64,000 nt of DNA from Bradyrhizobium sp. WSM471 (GTDB lineage: Bacteria; Pseudomonadota; Alphaproteobacteria; Rhizobiales; Xanthobacteraceae), in NCBI RefSeq assembly GCF_000244915.1, contig NZ_CM001442.1:7685012-7749011 (forward strand), in the 5' to 3' direction. Shown piece after piece: positions 36,962 through 46,581 of this stretch. Within the stretch, counting starts at the first letter, position 1, and each line of letters starts with the position of its first letter. The position numbers and the translations under genes were made by a program. The notes beneath the pieces are model-generated. The model searched no databases. It saw only the letters and a program-made list of their open reading frames with translations, and was not told the origin of the DNA.

Positions 36962-37064
36962 GTCATTCCGGGGCGCCGCGCAGCGGCGAACCCGGAATCC
37001 ATCGAGCCACTGGTGACGCGGATAAATGGATTCCGGGTTCGCGCTTCGCGCGCCCCGGAATGAC
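36962..37064. repeat. Intergenic palindrome, family C, well preserved
   Basis: The arms GTCATTCCGGGGCGCG-type at the left and CGCGCCCCGGAATGAC at the right enclose AACCCGGAATCCAT and its complement ATGGATTCCGGGTT. It lies between convergent glnD and ogt. Confidence 0.85.
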
Positions 37065-37077
37065 GACTGGCGGATAT

Positions 37078-37608
37078 CTAAACCGCCACGCCTTCATGCC
37101 GCAGCAGCCAGCGCTTGCGCTCGAGGCCGCCGCCATACTTCACCAGAGAACCATCGGCGCCGATCAGGCGGTGGCACGGCAGTACCACGCTGATCGGATT
37201 GGAGCCGTTGGCATGGCCGACGGCGCGAATGGCCTTGGGCGTGTCGATCCTGGCGGCCAGCGCGCCATAGCTCATCGTGGTGCCGGCAGGGATTTGCGCC
37301 AACGCATTCCAGACCTTCTGCTGGAATGGCGTGCCGGCGATGCGCCAGGCGATGCCTGAGAGCTGGCCGAGATCGCCGTCGAAATAGTCCGACAGCGCAG
37401 TCCGCATGGCTGCTGGCGCGGGCTGGTCATTCAGCTCCACCACACCGTAGTGCAGCCGCAAGAGCTCGCGCATGCGGTGCTCGTAATCCTCCCAGTCGAG
37501 CGCGCGCAAGGCGCCCGCGGCGTCGGTGACCAGCAGCGCAATCCCGATCGGCGTCTCCAGCCGATCGAGGCCAAAGCTTACAGGTGGTTTGGTCAGTCGC
37601 GCGGGCAT
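37078..37608 (-). CDS. ogt: Methylated-DNA--[protein]-cysteine S-methyltransferase
   Basis: The 176-residue suicide enzyme removes alkyl groups from O6-alkylguanine onto the active cysteine in VLPCHRLIG. The helix-turn-helix FQQKVWNALAQIPAGTTMSY with the arginine-finger region AVGHANGSNP is present. The N-terminal domain is ribonuclease-like, without an Ada regulatory module. The ATG at 37608 is preferred; it lies 9 bases from the divergent DUF1304 start. Confidence 0.94.
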   Translation of the reverse strand: MPARLTKPPVSFGLDRLETPIGIALLVTDAAGALRALDWEDYEHRMRELLRLHYGVVELNDQPAPAAMRTALSDYFDGDLGQLSGIAWRIAGTPFQQKVWNALAQIPAGTTMSYGALAARIDTPKAIRAVGHANGSNPISVVLPCHRLIGADGSLVKYGGGLERKRWLLRHEGVAV

Positions 37609-37617
37609 TGCGGCACC

Positions 37618-38061
37618 ATGGCATCGAAACACGCCATCGCACTTGCCACGCCCGCCGTGCTAGCGTCCACCCGAAAGCTGACGCTGGGGGAGCTCAACTT
37701 GATCTGGATCGCGAATATCCTGGTGGCGCTGGTCGCCGCACTGCACGCTTACTTCCTGATCCTGGAGATGTTTCTCTGGGAAAAGCCGCAGGGCCTGAAG
37801 GTTTTCCGCAACACGCCGGAGAAGGCAGCGATCACAAAGGTGCTGGCCGCCAACCAGGGGCTCTATAATGGCTTCCTGGCCGCAGGCCTGGTCTGGGGGC
37901 TGGTGCACGGCAATCCGGCCTTCGCGTTCCAGATCAAGGCGTTCTTCCTGCTCTGCGTGATCGTGGCCGGCGCTTATGGCGCAGCGACCGTCAGCACGCG
38001 CATCCTGATGGTGCAGGCGCTGCCGGCTGCGCTCGCGCTGTTAACGTTGTTCCTGACCTGA
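37618..38061 (+). CDS. DUF1304 family inner-membrane protein
   Basis: The 147-residue protein has four helices and the DUF1304 signature ALHAYFLILEMFLW followed by NTPEKAAITKVLAANQGLYN. Function is unknown. The ATG at 37618 gives an N-terminal extension of about 25 residues relative to the usual family start, so initiation further in is possible. It shares a 9-base divergent spacer with ogt. Confidence 0.85.
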   Translation: MASKHAIALATPAVLASTRKLTLGELNLIWIANILVALVAALHAYFLILEMFLWEKPQGLKVFRNTPEKAAITKVLAANQGLYNGFLAAGLVWGLVHGNPAFAFQIKAFFLLCVIVAGAYGAATVSTRILMVQALPAALALLTLFLT

Positions 38062-38196
38062 GACGCCATAGCGCGGCGCCGCGATCCTTGCGCGTCGCCT
38101 GCCGTTCCTCCACAATCTCCGACAGCGATGGCGACCGTTGGCAATCAACGGGAAAAGACCGTCGGCCGGAAATTCCGTCAGGAGGAACAACCCCCC

Positions 38197-39438
38197 ATGA
38201 GCAATCGCAGAGCCTTCATCACTGCCACGGCGGCGCTCGCCTTCGCGTTCTCCGCCAACCAAGCCTTTGTCAGTGAAGCCCTCGCCCAGAAGAAATACGA
38301 CACCGGCGCGAGCGACACCGAGATCAAGATCGGCCAGACCGTGCCGTTCTCCGGGCCCTATTCCGTCTACGCCAATATCGGAAAGACCCAGGCCGCCTAC
38401 TTCAAGATGATCAACGATCAGGGCGGCATCAACGGCCGCAAGATCAATCTGATCCAGTATGACGATGCCTATTCGCCACCGAAGACGGTCGAGCAGGTGC
38501 GCAAGCTCGTCGAAGGCGACGAGGTGCTGTTCACCTTCCAGATCATCGGCACGGCCGCGAACGCCGCCGTACAAAAATATCTCAACGGCAAGAAGATCCC
38601 GCAGCTGCTGGCCTCGACGGGCGCCGCGCGCTTCAACGATCCGCAGAACTATCCCTGGACCATCGCCTATAATCCCAACTACGTGTCCGAGGGACGCATC
38701 TACGCCAAGTACATTCTCAAGGAGCATCCGAACGCCAAGATCGGCGTGCTCTACCAGAACGACGACATGGGCCGCGACTATCTCGCGGGCCTCAAGAGCG
38801 GTCTCGGCGACAAGGCCGCCGGCATGATCGTCGGCGAGGTGTCCTACGAGGTCACGGATCCGACGGTGGACTCGCAGGTGGTCAAACTGAAATCGTTGGG
38901 CGCCGATCTTTTCTATGATGCCTCGACACCCAAGTTCGCGGCGCAGGCGATCAAGAAAGTCGCCGAGCTCGGCTGGACGCCGGTGCACATTCTCGACATC
39001 AACGCGAGCCCGATCTCGGCGACGCTGAAGCCGGCCGGCCTCGACATCTCCAAGGGCATTATCTCGACCCAATACGGCAAGGAGCCCGGCGATCCCCAGT
39101 GGAAGGACGATCCGGGCGTGAAAGCCTTCTTCGCCTTCATGGACAAGTATTTCCCCGAAGGCGACAAGCTAAATACCGTCAACACCTACGCTTATTCAGT
39201 TGCCGAATTGCTGACGCAAGTGCTGAAACAGTGCGGTGACGACCTGTCGCGTGAGAACGTGATGAAGCAGGTCGCCAACATCAAGGACTTCACCCCGAGC
39301 TTCGCGCTGCCCGGCATCAAGATCAACACCGGGCCGAACGACTACCGCGTCAACAAGCAGATGCAGATGATGAAGTTCAACGGCGAACGCTGGGAGCTGT
39401 TCGGCCCGATCATGGAGGATGCGGGTCCAGCGGGTTAG
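38197..39438 (+). CDS. Branched-chain-amino-acid-type ABC substrate-binding protein (paralogue 1)
   Basis: The 413-residue protein begins with a signal sequence (MSNRRAFITATAALAFAF...ALA) and has the Leu/Ile/Val-binding type I periplasmic fold: IKIGQTVPFSGPYSVYANIG, GGINGRKINLIQYDDAYSPP and IGVLYQNDDMGRDY. GGAGG precedes the ATG at 38197. No permease or ATPase gene is adjacent, so it must use a shared LIV-type transporter. It is about three-quarters identical by eye to the next gene and shares leader sequence with it. Confidence 0.92.
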   Translation: MSNRRAFITATAALAFAFSANQAFVSEALAQKKYDTGASDTEIKIGQTVPFSGPYSVYANIGKTQAAYFKMINDQGGINGRKINLIQYDDAYSPPKTVEQVRKLVEGDEVLFTFQIIGTAANAAVQKYLNGKKIPQLLASTGAARFNDPQNYPWTIAYNPNYVSEGRIYAKYILKEHPNAKIGVLYQNDDMGRDYLAGLKSGLGDKAAGMIVGEVSYEVTDPTVDSQVVKLKSLGADLFYDASTPKFAAQAIKKVAELGWTPVHILDINASPISATLKPAGLDISKGIISTQYGKEPGDPQWKDDPGVKAFFAFMDKYFPEGDKLNTVNTYAYSVAELLTQVLKQCGDDLSRENVMKQVANIKDFTPSFALPGIKINTGPNDYRVNKQMQMMKFNGERWELFGPIMEDAGPAG

Positions 39439-39445
39439 TCTCTGG

Positions 39446-39558
39446 GTAGGGTGGGTTAGCGCAGCGTAACCCACCTCTTTGATTTCCGCGGAAACAGAAG
39501 TGGTGGGTTACGCCCGGCGGACTGCGCTTTGCGCAGCCGCAGGGCTAACCCACCCTAC
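39446..39558. repeat. Intergenic palindrome, family E, long form
   Basis: The left part GTAGGGTGGGTTAGCGCAGC-type is mirrored by GGGCTAACCCACCCTAC at the right, with inner GTAACCCACC and GGTGGGTTAC. It lies between the two paralogous binding-protein genes and could end the first transcript. Confidence 0.85.
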
Positions 39559-39671
39559 GAACGCGCACCTTGCCCTGCGGTAATCGTTCCTCCACACTCG
39601 CCCGTAGCGATGGCATCGGACGCACAGTGCGCCCGGCAGACCGTCGGCAACAACAAACCGAGGAAATGCGA

Positions 39672-40898
39672 ATGAGGAATGGAATTCTGCATCTGGCCAC
39701 GGCAACGGCGCTGACCCTGGCGCTGTCGGTCTCGGCGGCCAATGCCCAGAAGAAATATGATCCGGGCGCCAGCGATACCGAGATCAAGGTCGGCCAGACG
39801 ATGCCGTTTTCTGGACCGGCATCGGCCTATTCGTCGATCGGCAAGACCCAAGCCGCCTATTTCAAGATGATCAACGACCAGGGCGGCGTCAACGGCCGCA
39901 AGATCAATCTGATCCAGTATGACGATGCCTACTCGCCGCCGAAAGCCGTGGAGCAGATTCGCAAGCTCGTCGAGAGCGACGAGGTCCTGCTGACCTTCCA
40001 GATCATCGGCACGCCGGTGAACGCAGCCGTGCAGAAATATCTCAATTCGAAGAAGGTGCCGCAACTGTTCGCGGCGACCGGAGCCTCGAGGTTCACGGAT
40101 CCGAAGAACTTTCCGTGGACGATGGGCTTCAACCCCAACTACTTCGTCGAAGGCCGCATCTACGGACAGTACATCCTGAAGGAGCATCCGAACGCCAAGA
40201 TCGGCGTGCTCTATCAGAACGACGACCTCGGCAAGGACTATCTGAACGGCATCAAGGCCGGCCTCGGCGACAAGGCTGCCAAGATGATCGTGACTGAAGC
40301 TTCCTACGAAGTCTCCGATCCGACTGTCGACTCGCAGATCCTCAAGATCAAGGATGCCGGCGCCGATTTGTTCTTCAGCGCCACCACGCCGAAGCAGGCG
40401 GCCCAGGCGATCAAGAAGATCGCCGAGATGGGCTGGCATCCGGTGCAGATCGTCGACATCAACGCCACCTCGGTCGGCGCGGTGCTGAAGCCGGCCGGCC
40501 TCGACGCCGCCAAGGGCCTGATCAGCGTCAATTACGGCAAGGAACCGCTCGACCCGACCTGGAAGGACGATGCCGGCCTCAAGAGGTATTTCGACTTCAT
40601 GGCCAAGTATTATCCGGATGGGGACAAGGACTCGAACTTCAACACCTACGGCTACAGCACGGCGCAGCTGCTGGTCCATGTGCTGAAGCAGTGCGGCGAC
40701 GACCTGACGCGCGAGAACGTGATGAAGCAGGCCGCGTCGCTGAAGGACGTGACCAGCGACACCGCGCTGCCCGGCATCAAGGCCAACACCTCACCGACCG
40801 ACTACCGCGTCAACAAGCAGCTTCAGATGATGAAGTTCAACGGCGAACGCTGGGAGCTGTTCGGCCCAATCATTGAGGATGCGAGTCCGGCGGGTTAG
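39672..40898 (+). CDS. Branched-chain-amino-acid-type ABC substrate-binding protein (paralogue 2)
   Basis: The 408-residue protein has a signal peptide ending VSAANAQ and the same fold and motifs as its neighbour (IKVGQTMPFSGPASAYSSIG, GGVNGRKINLIQYDDAYSPP, IGVLYQNDDLGKDY). The ATG at 39672 has GAGGA at a proper 7-base spacing; the ATG two codons before overlaps it. The leaders of both genes share CGTTCCTCCACA followed by a GCGATGGC-type stretch, so the duplicated unit included upstream DNA. Ligand unknown. Confidence 0.92.
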   Translation: MRNGILHLATATALTLALSVSAANAQKKYDPGASDTEIKVGQTMPFSGPASAYSSIGKTQAAYFKMINDQGGVNGRKINLIQYDDAYSPPKAVEQIRKLVESDEVLLTFQIIGTPVNAAVQKYLNSKKVPQLFAATGASRFTDPKNFPWTMGFNPNYFVEGRIYGQYILKEHPNAKIGVLYQNDDLGKDYLNGIKAGLGDKAAKMIVTEASYEVSDPTVDSQILKIKDAGADLFFSATTPKQAAQAIKKIAEMGWHPVQIVDINATSVGAVLKPAGLDAAKGLISVNYGKEPLDPTWKDDAGLKRYFDFMAKYYPDGDKDSNFNTYGYSTAQLLVHVLKQCGDDLTRENVMKQAASLKDVTSDTALPGIKANTSPTDYRVNKQLQMMKFNGERWELFGPIIEDASPAG

Positions 40899-40907
40899 TT
40901 CTGCACG

Positions 40908-41010
40908 GTCATTCCGGGCTGGCGCGCGAGCGCCAGACCCGGAATCTCGAGATTCTCAGGTGCGCAATTGCGCACCTGAGTTCGATGCTTTCGCATCGCC
41001 CCGGAATGAC
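40908..41010. repeat. Intergenic palindrome, family C
   Basis: Starts GTCATTCCGGGCTGGCG, ends GCCCCGGAATGAC, with a perfect inner CAGGTGCGCAATTGCGCACCTG (22 bp, both arms equal). It lies between the second binding-protein gene and the convergent DUF1330 gene. Confidence 0.85.
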
Positions 41011-41016
41011 GTGGCT

Positions 41017-41442
41017 CTACTCCGGTATCTCGCCAAAGTTCTTCCCCACCGGCAGCACCGCATGCCGAATAAGCCGTGAATCCTCCACCGCGGCCTGCCT
41101 GTGCTTCACCGCTTCGCGATAGACGGGATCGCGGATCATCTCGACGAAGGCGGCGACGCTTGGGTATTCGGCGATGAAGCAATGGTCCCAGCGCTCAGTC
41201 TCGGGGCCGATCAGCATCAGCTCGAATTTGCCCTGCCAGACGATGCGGCCGCCGAGGCGTTCGAACACCGGCCCGCTCTCGCGGCCATAGGCCGCATAGG
41301 CTTCCGCGCCGCTTGCCTTGCGGCCGTCGGGATAGGCCGCCTCCTTGCGCAAGCGCACCAGGTTGAGCATGTGGATCGGACCGGGGCGGTCGTTGTCCCG
41401 GAACTGCGCGAAAATCTCCTTGGTCGGATCGATGTGGCCCAT
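41017..41442 (-). CDS. DUF1330 family protein
   Basis: The 141-residue protein resembles the dimeric alpha-beta-barrel DUF1330 family: PIHMLNLVRLRKEAAYPDG, EAYAAYGRESGPVFERLGGR and the C-terminal SVAAFVEMIRDPVYREAVKHR. Members are small cytoplasmic proteins of unknown function. GGGAA lies before the ATG at 41442. Confidence 0.82.
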   Translation of the reverse strand: MGHIDPTKEIFAQFRDNDRPGPIHMLNLVRLRKEAAYPDGRKASGAEAYAAYGRESGPVFERLGGRIVWQGKFELMLIGPETERWDHCFIAEYPSVAAFVEMIRDPVYREAVKHRQAAVEDSRLIRHAVLPVGKNFGEIPE

Positions 41443-41608
41443 CTGAGTTCCCTGTTGTTTTATGCGGGCGATCCTAGCTCTGCCGTCCAGCCAGCGGAAC
41501 TGCGGCCAGCGAATGCCGCACCTCCTAATCGCGCGTTAAGCTCTGGGTAACCGGGCCTTAAACAGCGACCGCTAGCGTGCGGCGGGGCGGGCTGACCGGG
41601 CGTTGCGT

Positions 41609-43822
41609 ATGGGGTTGGGAAAGAAAAAGAGTGGGCGCAAGGAGCCGCTGTTCGGCTTGCCTGCAGCACTCGCCGATCTGCGCCTGACCCCGGCCGACCG
41701 CATTCCCGGCGGCGATGACAAGCCGAAGAAATCAACGAAATCATCTGCCAGGTGCAAGAGCGAGGATGCCGGCGACGAGCCGCCGCGCGAGCGGAAGGCG
41801 CCGGGCGGGCGCGGCAGTGCCAAGCGGCGATCGAAGTCGCGCATCGGCGCTGGTCTTGGTCGCCTGGTCTATTGGGGCGCGGTGCTGGGCCTGTGGGGGG
41901 CGATCGCGGTGATCGGCGTCGTGATCTGGGTCGGCGCTCATCTGCCGCCGATCCAGTCGCTGGAAATCCCCAAGCGGCCACCGACGATCCAGATCGTCGG
42001 CATCGACGGCAGCATGCTGGCGCAGCGCGGCGAGATGGCCGGCGCCAACGTCTCGCTGAAAGATTTGCCGCAATATCTGCCCAAGGCGTTCATCGCCATT
42101 GAGGACCGCCGCTTCTATTCGCATTTCGGCATCGATCCCGTCGGCATCCTGCGCGCGCTCGTCACCAACGTGCTCCATCGCGGCGTGTCGCAGGGCGGCT
42201 CGACACTGACGCAGCAATTGGCGAAGAACCTGTTCCTGACCCAGGAGCGCACCATGGCGCGCAAACTGCAGGAAGCGGAGCTCGCGATCTGGCTGGAGCG
42301 CAAGCATTCCAAGAACGAGATCCTGGAGCTCTATCTCAACCGCGTCTATTTCGGCTCCGGCGCCTATGGCGTCGAGGCAGCTGCGCAAAGGTATTTCGGC
42401 AAGTCGGCCAAGAACGTCACTGTCGCGGAGGCCGCGATGCTGGCCGGCCTCGTCAAATCGCCTTCGCGGCTCGCGCCGAACCGCAACCCCGAGGGCGCCG
42501 AAGCGCGCGCGAAAATCGTGCTCACGGCGATGGCGGATGCCAAATTCATCACCGAGGCGCAGGCGCAGGCCTCGATCGGCCAACCCTCCTACAATGTGAA
42601 GCCGGTCGGCGCCGGCACGATCAATTACGTCGCCGACTGGATCGGCGAGGTGCTGGACGATCTGGTCGGCCAGATCGACGAGAGCATCAAAGTCGAGACC
42701 ACGATCGATCCGAAGCTCCAGAGCGTGGCGGAAGCCGCCATCATCGACGAGCTCGCGGCCAAGAGCGTGAAGTTCAATGTCAGCCAGGGCGCGCTGGTGG
42801 CGATGACGCCGGACGGCGCGGTTCGCGCCATGGTCGGCGGCCGGAACTATTCCGAGAGCCAGTACAACCGCGCGGTCACCGCCAGGCGCCAGCCGGGCTC
42901 CTCGTTCAAGCCATTCGTGTACCTGACCGCGCTCGAGCAGGGACTGACGCCCGACACGCTCCGCCAGGACGCGCCGATCGAGGTCAAGGGCTGGAAGCCT
43001 GAGAACTACACCCACGAATATTTCGGCGCGGTGACGCTGACCCAGGCGCTCGCGATGTCGCTCAACACGGTCGCGATCCGCCTCGGCCTCGAGGTCGGGC
43101 CGAAGAATGTGGTGCGCACCGCGCACCGGCTCGGCATCACCTCGAAGCTTGAGCCCAACGCCTCGATCGCGCTCGGCACCTCCGAAGTCTCGATGGTCGA
43201 GCTGGTCGGCGCCTATGCACCTTTCGCCAATGGCGGCTTCGCGGCGACGCCGCATGTCGTCACCCGGATCAGGACGCTCAGTGGCAAGCTGCTCTACATG
43301 CGCCAGCCGGACGAGCACAACCAGGTGGTCGACCCGCGCTATGTCGGCATGATGAACGCGATGATGCGGGAAACGCTGATCAGCGGCACCGCCAAGAAGG
43401 CGGAGATCCCGGGCTGGCCGGCGGCCGGCAAGACCGGCACCAGCCAGGACTACCGCGACGCCTGGTTCATCGGCTACACCGCCAACCTCGTCACCGGCGT
43501 GTGGCTCGGCAATGACGACAACTCGCCGACCAAGAAGGCGACCGGCGGCGGCTTGCCGGTCGAAGTCTGGTCGCGCTTCATGAAGACGGCGCACGAGGGC
43601 GTGCCGGTGGCAGCCTTGCCGAGCTCGCAAGGCAGCTGGGGCCTGTCGAATCTCGCGCAGGCGGCATCGCAGGTCTCGCCGCCGACAGCGGCAGCGCCCG
43701 CACCCGCACCTGTCAACAACGGCGGCTATCGCCCGCCCCCCACGCGCGCCAATGCGCGACCGGAAGCAGCGGCAGGACTCGATGGCTGGCTGATGGACCG
43801 GCTGTTCGGCGGAAATCGCTAG
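41609..43822 (+). CDS. Class A penicillin-binding protein (PBP1a family)
   Basis: The 737-residue bifunctional enzyme builds peptidoglycan. A basic Lys/Arg-rich cytoplasmic tail (to about 85) is followed by one transmembrane helix (about 88-112), a GT51 transglycosylase with E165 (IEDRRFYSHFG) and GGSTLTQQLAKNLFL, and a transpeptidase with S431-S-F-K434, SLN (LAMSLNTVAIR) and K608-T-G-T-S. The C-terminus is Pro/Ala-rich. ATG at 41609 is used; a TTG two codons earlier is possible. Confidence 0.95.
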   Translation: MGLGKKKSGRKEPLFGLPAALADLRLTPADRIPGGDDKPKKSTKSSARCKSEDAGDEPPRERKAPGGRGSAKRRSKSRIGAGLGRLVYWGAVLGLWGAIAVIGVVIWVGAHLPPIQSLEIPKRPPTIQIVGIDGSMLAQRGEMAGANVSLKDLPQYLPKAFIAIEDRRFYSHFGIDPVGILRALVTNVLHRGVSQGGSTLTQQLAKNLFLTQERTMARKLQEAELAIWLERKHSKNEILELYLNRVYFGSGAYGVEAAAQRYFGKSAKNVTVAEAAMLAGLVKSPSRLAPNRNPEGAEARAKIVLTAMADAKFITEAQAQASIGQPSYNVKPVGAGTINYVADWIGEVLDDLVGQIDESIKVETTIDPKLQSVAEAAIIDELAAKSVKFNVSQGALVAMTPDGAVRAMVGGRNYSESQYNRAVTARRQPGSSFKPFVYLTALEQGLTPDTLRQDAPIEVKGWKPENYTHEYFGAVTLTQALAMSLNTVAIRLGLEVGPKNVVRTAHRLGITSKLEPNASIALGTSEVSMVELVGAYAPFANGGFAATPHVVTRIRTLSGKLLYMRQPDEHNQVVDPRYVGMMNAMMRETLISGTAKKAEIPGWPAAGKTGTSQDYRDAWFIGYTANLVTGVWLGNDDNSPTKKATGGGLPVEVWSRFMKTAHEGVPVAALPSSQGSWGLSNLAQAASQVSPPTAAAPAPAPVNNGGYRPPPTRANARPEAAAGLDGWLMDRLFGGNR

Positions 43823-43950
43823 GTTCTGCTTGAGGTCCGGGTGACCTCAAAACAAAAACTGCGAAAACAACCCCATGCACAGTAGCCGAGGATAACGAAA
43901 TCAACGGCTTGCGCGGGCAGCAAAGACGCTTGAAGCGCGCGCTGGGCTTT

Positions 43951-44048
43951 CATTCCCCGCGAAAGCGGGAAATCCAGTACGCCGCGGCTTCTCGATCAAT
44001 CACTAAGGCCTCTGGAATACTGGATCGCCCGCTTTCGCGGGCGATGAC
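43951..44048. repeat. Intergenic palindrome, family F (CATTCCCCGCGAAAGCGGG type)
   Basis: The left end CATTCCCCGCGAAAGCGGG and the right end CCCGCTTTCGCGGGCGATGAC form the stem, with inner ATCCAGTA and TACTGGAT. It sits in the 252-base gap between the PBP gene and the convergent metalloprotein gene; the rest of that gap holds nothing I recognise. Confidence 0.82.
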
Positions 44049-44074
44049 AGCGTCACATGAGGCACCAACGAGCC

Positions 44075-44830
44075 CTAATCCTCGACCCCGTAGCGGTGCA
44101 AATCGTTGCCGTACGTATCGAGCCACTTCTTGGCGCGCTCCATCGACGGGCAGACCTTGCCGCAGACGCGCCAGAACCGCGCGGAGTGGTTCATCTCGAC
44201 GAGATGGGCGACCTCGTGCGCGGCGAGATAGTCGAGCACGTAGGGCGGTGCGAGGATCAGGCGCCAGGAGAACGACAGCGAGCCGGCCGAGGTGCAGGAG
44301 CCCCAGCGGCTGGATTGATCGCGGATCGAGAGCCGCTTGACCTTGACGCCGAGCTCGACGGCGTAGGATTCCGCGGCACGCTGAAGATCGCGACGCGCCT
44401 CGCGCTTGAGGAAGTCGCTGACGCGACGGTCGGCATGCTCGACGCCGCCGGCGACGCAGAGAATGCGTTCACCGCTGTCGCGCACTTCCGTCCACACCGT
44501 ACCGCGCGTGCCGGCGCGATGAACGATGCGATGAGAAACGCCGCGAAGCGGTATCACTGTGCCAGGCTGGAACGGCGCGGCCTTCGGCAAACGGCCGAGA
44601 CGTGCCGCGATCCATGCGCCGTGGCGCTGCGCGAAGTCTTTTGCTTCGGCGAGCGTGCCGCGCGGCGGCATGGTGAGGATGGCTTCGCGATCGCTCGGAT
44701 GAATTCTGAGCGTGTAACGACGCGCGCGGCGATGCCGGCGCAGCCGAATCGCAAAATATTGCGATCCATGGGTGATCAGGAGGGTCTTCGGCTCGTGGGG
44801 CCGCCGATAGAGGAGTGCGCGAGTGGCCAT
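44075..44830 (-). CDS. YgjP-like (DUF45) metallohydrolase
   Basis: The 251-residue protein has the zincin motif HEVAHLVEMNHSARFW (HExxH with a later ligand), preceded by SSRWGSCTSAGSLSFSWRL, the signature of the YgjP/DUF45 (SprT-related M48-like) family. Role unknown; these proteins are predicted cytoplasmic metal-dependent hydrolases. ATG at 44830 is chosen because homologues start near the RALLYRR region. Confidence 0.87.
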   Translation of the reverse strand: MATRALLYRRPHEPKTLLITHGSQYFAIRLRRHRRARRYTLRIHPSDREAILTMPPRGTLAEAKDFAQRHGAWIAARLGRLPKAAPFQPGTVIPLRGVSHRIVHRAGTRGTVWTEVRDSGERILCVAGGVEHADRRVSDFLKREARRDLQRAAESYAVELGVKVKRLSIRDQSSRWGSCTSAGSLSFSWRLILAPPYVLDYLAAHEVAHLVEMNHSARFWRVCGKVCPSMERAKKWLDTYGNDLHRYGVED

Positions 44831-45131
44831 GTCTGTCAGTCCGGGGGGCAGGAGAGCGCCCGGATTCTGCCATAACCGCCGCCAGGGAAAGCGCTCGGCG
44901 CAAAAACAAATCATTTGCCCAATATACAGGGGTCTGGCGTCCGGGAGACCCTACAGACTGGGGTCGGAACCGGCTTTTTTCGCCCCCATCCGGCGCATGC
45001 GGCACCCCCAAGGGGTGAGGTTGGACTCACTCCTACAAAGCTACCTAAATACCGCGAATCTGGCGGGAACTCACCCCCGTCGGAGCCTCCGACAGGGCGT
45101 CGATTTTCAGCGGGAAAGCCGAAAAACGCGA
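44831..45131. other. 301-base gap between phaZ and the metallohydrolase gene
   Basis: No reading frame with coding character is seen. The gap holds a short hairpin downstream of phaZ (45079-45093) and a G/C-rich stretch with CACCCCCAAGGGGTG near 45004. It must include the promoter of the metallohydrolase gene. Confidence 0.55.
45079..45093 (-). terminator. Hairpin downstream of phaZ
   Basis: GTCGGAG-C-CTCCGAC is a 7-base stem about 40 bases after the phaZ stop. There is no U tract, so it is at best a weak or Rho-assisted terminator. Confidence 0.35.
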
Positions 45132-46460
45132 TTATTCGGCCGCGAGCGCCTGCAATGAGCTCGGATTCGCCGCCGAGACCATGAAGTCGTGGATGCGCGG
45201 CACGATTTCCGATTTGAAGCGCGAGCCATTGAACACGCCGTAATGTCCGACGCCCTTCTGGACGTAATGAACGCGGCGATGATCGGGAATCGAGCTGCAC
45301 AATGTGTGCGTTGCTTCGGTCTGACCGATACCGGAGATGTCGTCGTTCTCGCCTTCGACCGTCATCAACGCGACGCGCGTGACCTTGGAGGGATCGACGC
45401 GTGTTCCACGATGGGTCATCTCGCCCTTTGGCAGCGAATGCTTCACGAACACGGTGTCGACGGTCTGCAGGTAATACTCGGCGGAGAGATCCATCACCGC
45501 GAGATATTCGTCGTAGAAGTCACGATGCTTGTCGACGAGATCGCCGTCGCCCTTCACCAGATTGGCGAACAGCTGCTTGTGGGCATCCATATGCCGGTCG
45601 AGATTCATGCTGATGAAGCCGTTGAGTTGCAGGAAGCCCGGATAGACGTCGCGCATCATGCCCGGATGCGGGAACGGCACCTTGGTGATGACGTGGTTGC
45701 GGAACCAGTCGATGCCGCGCTCCTGGGCAAGGTTGTTCACCGCAGTCGGATTGCGGCGGGTGTCGATCGGGCCACCCATCAGCGTCATTGAGGTCGGCAC
45801 GAAGGGATCACGGCGCGCTTCCATGATCGAAACGGCGGCGACGACGGGAACCGAGGGCTGGCACACCGCCAGCACATGCGTGTTGCCGCCGAGGACGTGC
45901 AGCATCTCGATGACGTAGTCGATGTAGTCGTCGAGATCGAAACGGCCGTCGCTAAGCGGCACCATGCGGGCATCGGCCCAATCGGTGATGTAGACCTCAT
46001 GCGCCGGCAGGAAAGCCTCGACCGTGCCGCGGAGCAGCGTCGCGTAATGGCCGGACATCGGCGCTACGATCAGCACGCGCGGTTGCGGGCTGCGTAGCGG
46101 ACGGGTGAACTTGCGATCGAAGTAGAGCAGGCGGCAGAACGGCTTTTCCCAGACCGAGCGGACCTCGACGGGGACACGGATGCCGTTGACCTCGGTGTCG
46201 TTGAGGCCCCATTCCGGCTTGCCGTAACGGCGCGTGGTGCGTTCGAACAATTCGCAGGCCGCGGCAACCGACTTGCCGACCTCGGTGCGTGCCCATGGAT
46301 TGAGGGGATTTTGAAACAGCAGCTTGGTCGCGTCCGTGATCGCACGCGCCGGATTGAGAGAGGCTTGCCCCATCTCGTACATCCAGTACATCGGCGTCGT
46401 CAGGACCGGACTGCCTTCGGCCACCAGGGGCGGCGCGCCGCCAAACTCACCAATCGGCAT
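45132..46460 (-). CDS. phaZ: Intracellular polyhydroxyalkanoate depolymerase
   Basis: The 442-residue protein matches the PhaZ1-type intracellular depolymerases that mobilise native PHB granules. The nucleophile is Cys200 in AVCQPSVPVVAA rather than serine, as in that group, and VGHYGVFNGSRF carries the catalytic His near the C-terminus. The N-terminal region with PMYWMYEMGQASLNPARA is typical. No signal peptide. It indicates that the organism stores PHB. No phaC is nearby. Confidence 0.94.
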   Translation of the reverse strand: MPIGEFGGAPPLVAEGSPVLTTPMYWMYEMGQASLNPARAITDATKLLFQNPLNPWARTEVGKSVAAACELFERTTRRYGKPEWGLNDTEVNGIRVPVEVRSVWEKPFCRLLYFDRKFTRPLRSPQPRVLIVAPMSGHYATLLRGTVEAFLPAHEVYITDWADARMVPLSDGRFDLDDYIDYVIEMLHVLGGNTHVLAVCQPSVPVVAAVSIMEARRDPFVPTSMTLMGGPIDTRRNPTAVNNLAQERGIDWFRNHVITKVPFPHPGMMRDVYPGFLQLNGFISMNLDRHMDAHKQLFANLVKGDGDLVDKHRDFYDEYLAVMDLSAEYYLQTVDTVFVKHSLPKGEMTHRGTRVDPSKVTRVALMTVEGENDDISGIGQTEATHTLCSSIPDHRRVHYVQKGVGHYGVFNGSRFKSEIVPRIHDFMVSAANPSSLQALAAE

Positions 46461-46581
46461 CGCTATATTCCTCTTCGCATCGCAGCATACTGCCGAATGC
46501 GTAATATTGCGTCAATGCATGGTTCCGTACATCTACGTGGCCCAGGTGCCAAAACCGGGCTGAATCCACGAGAAAGTGACG

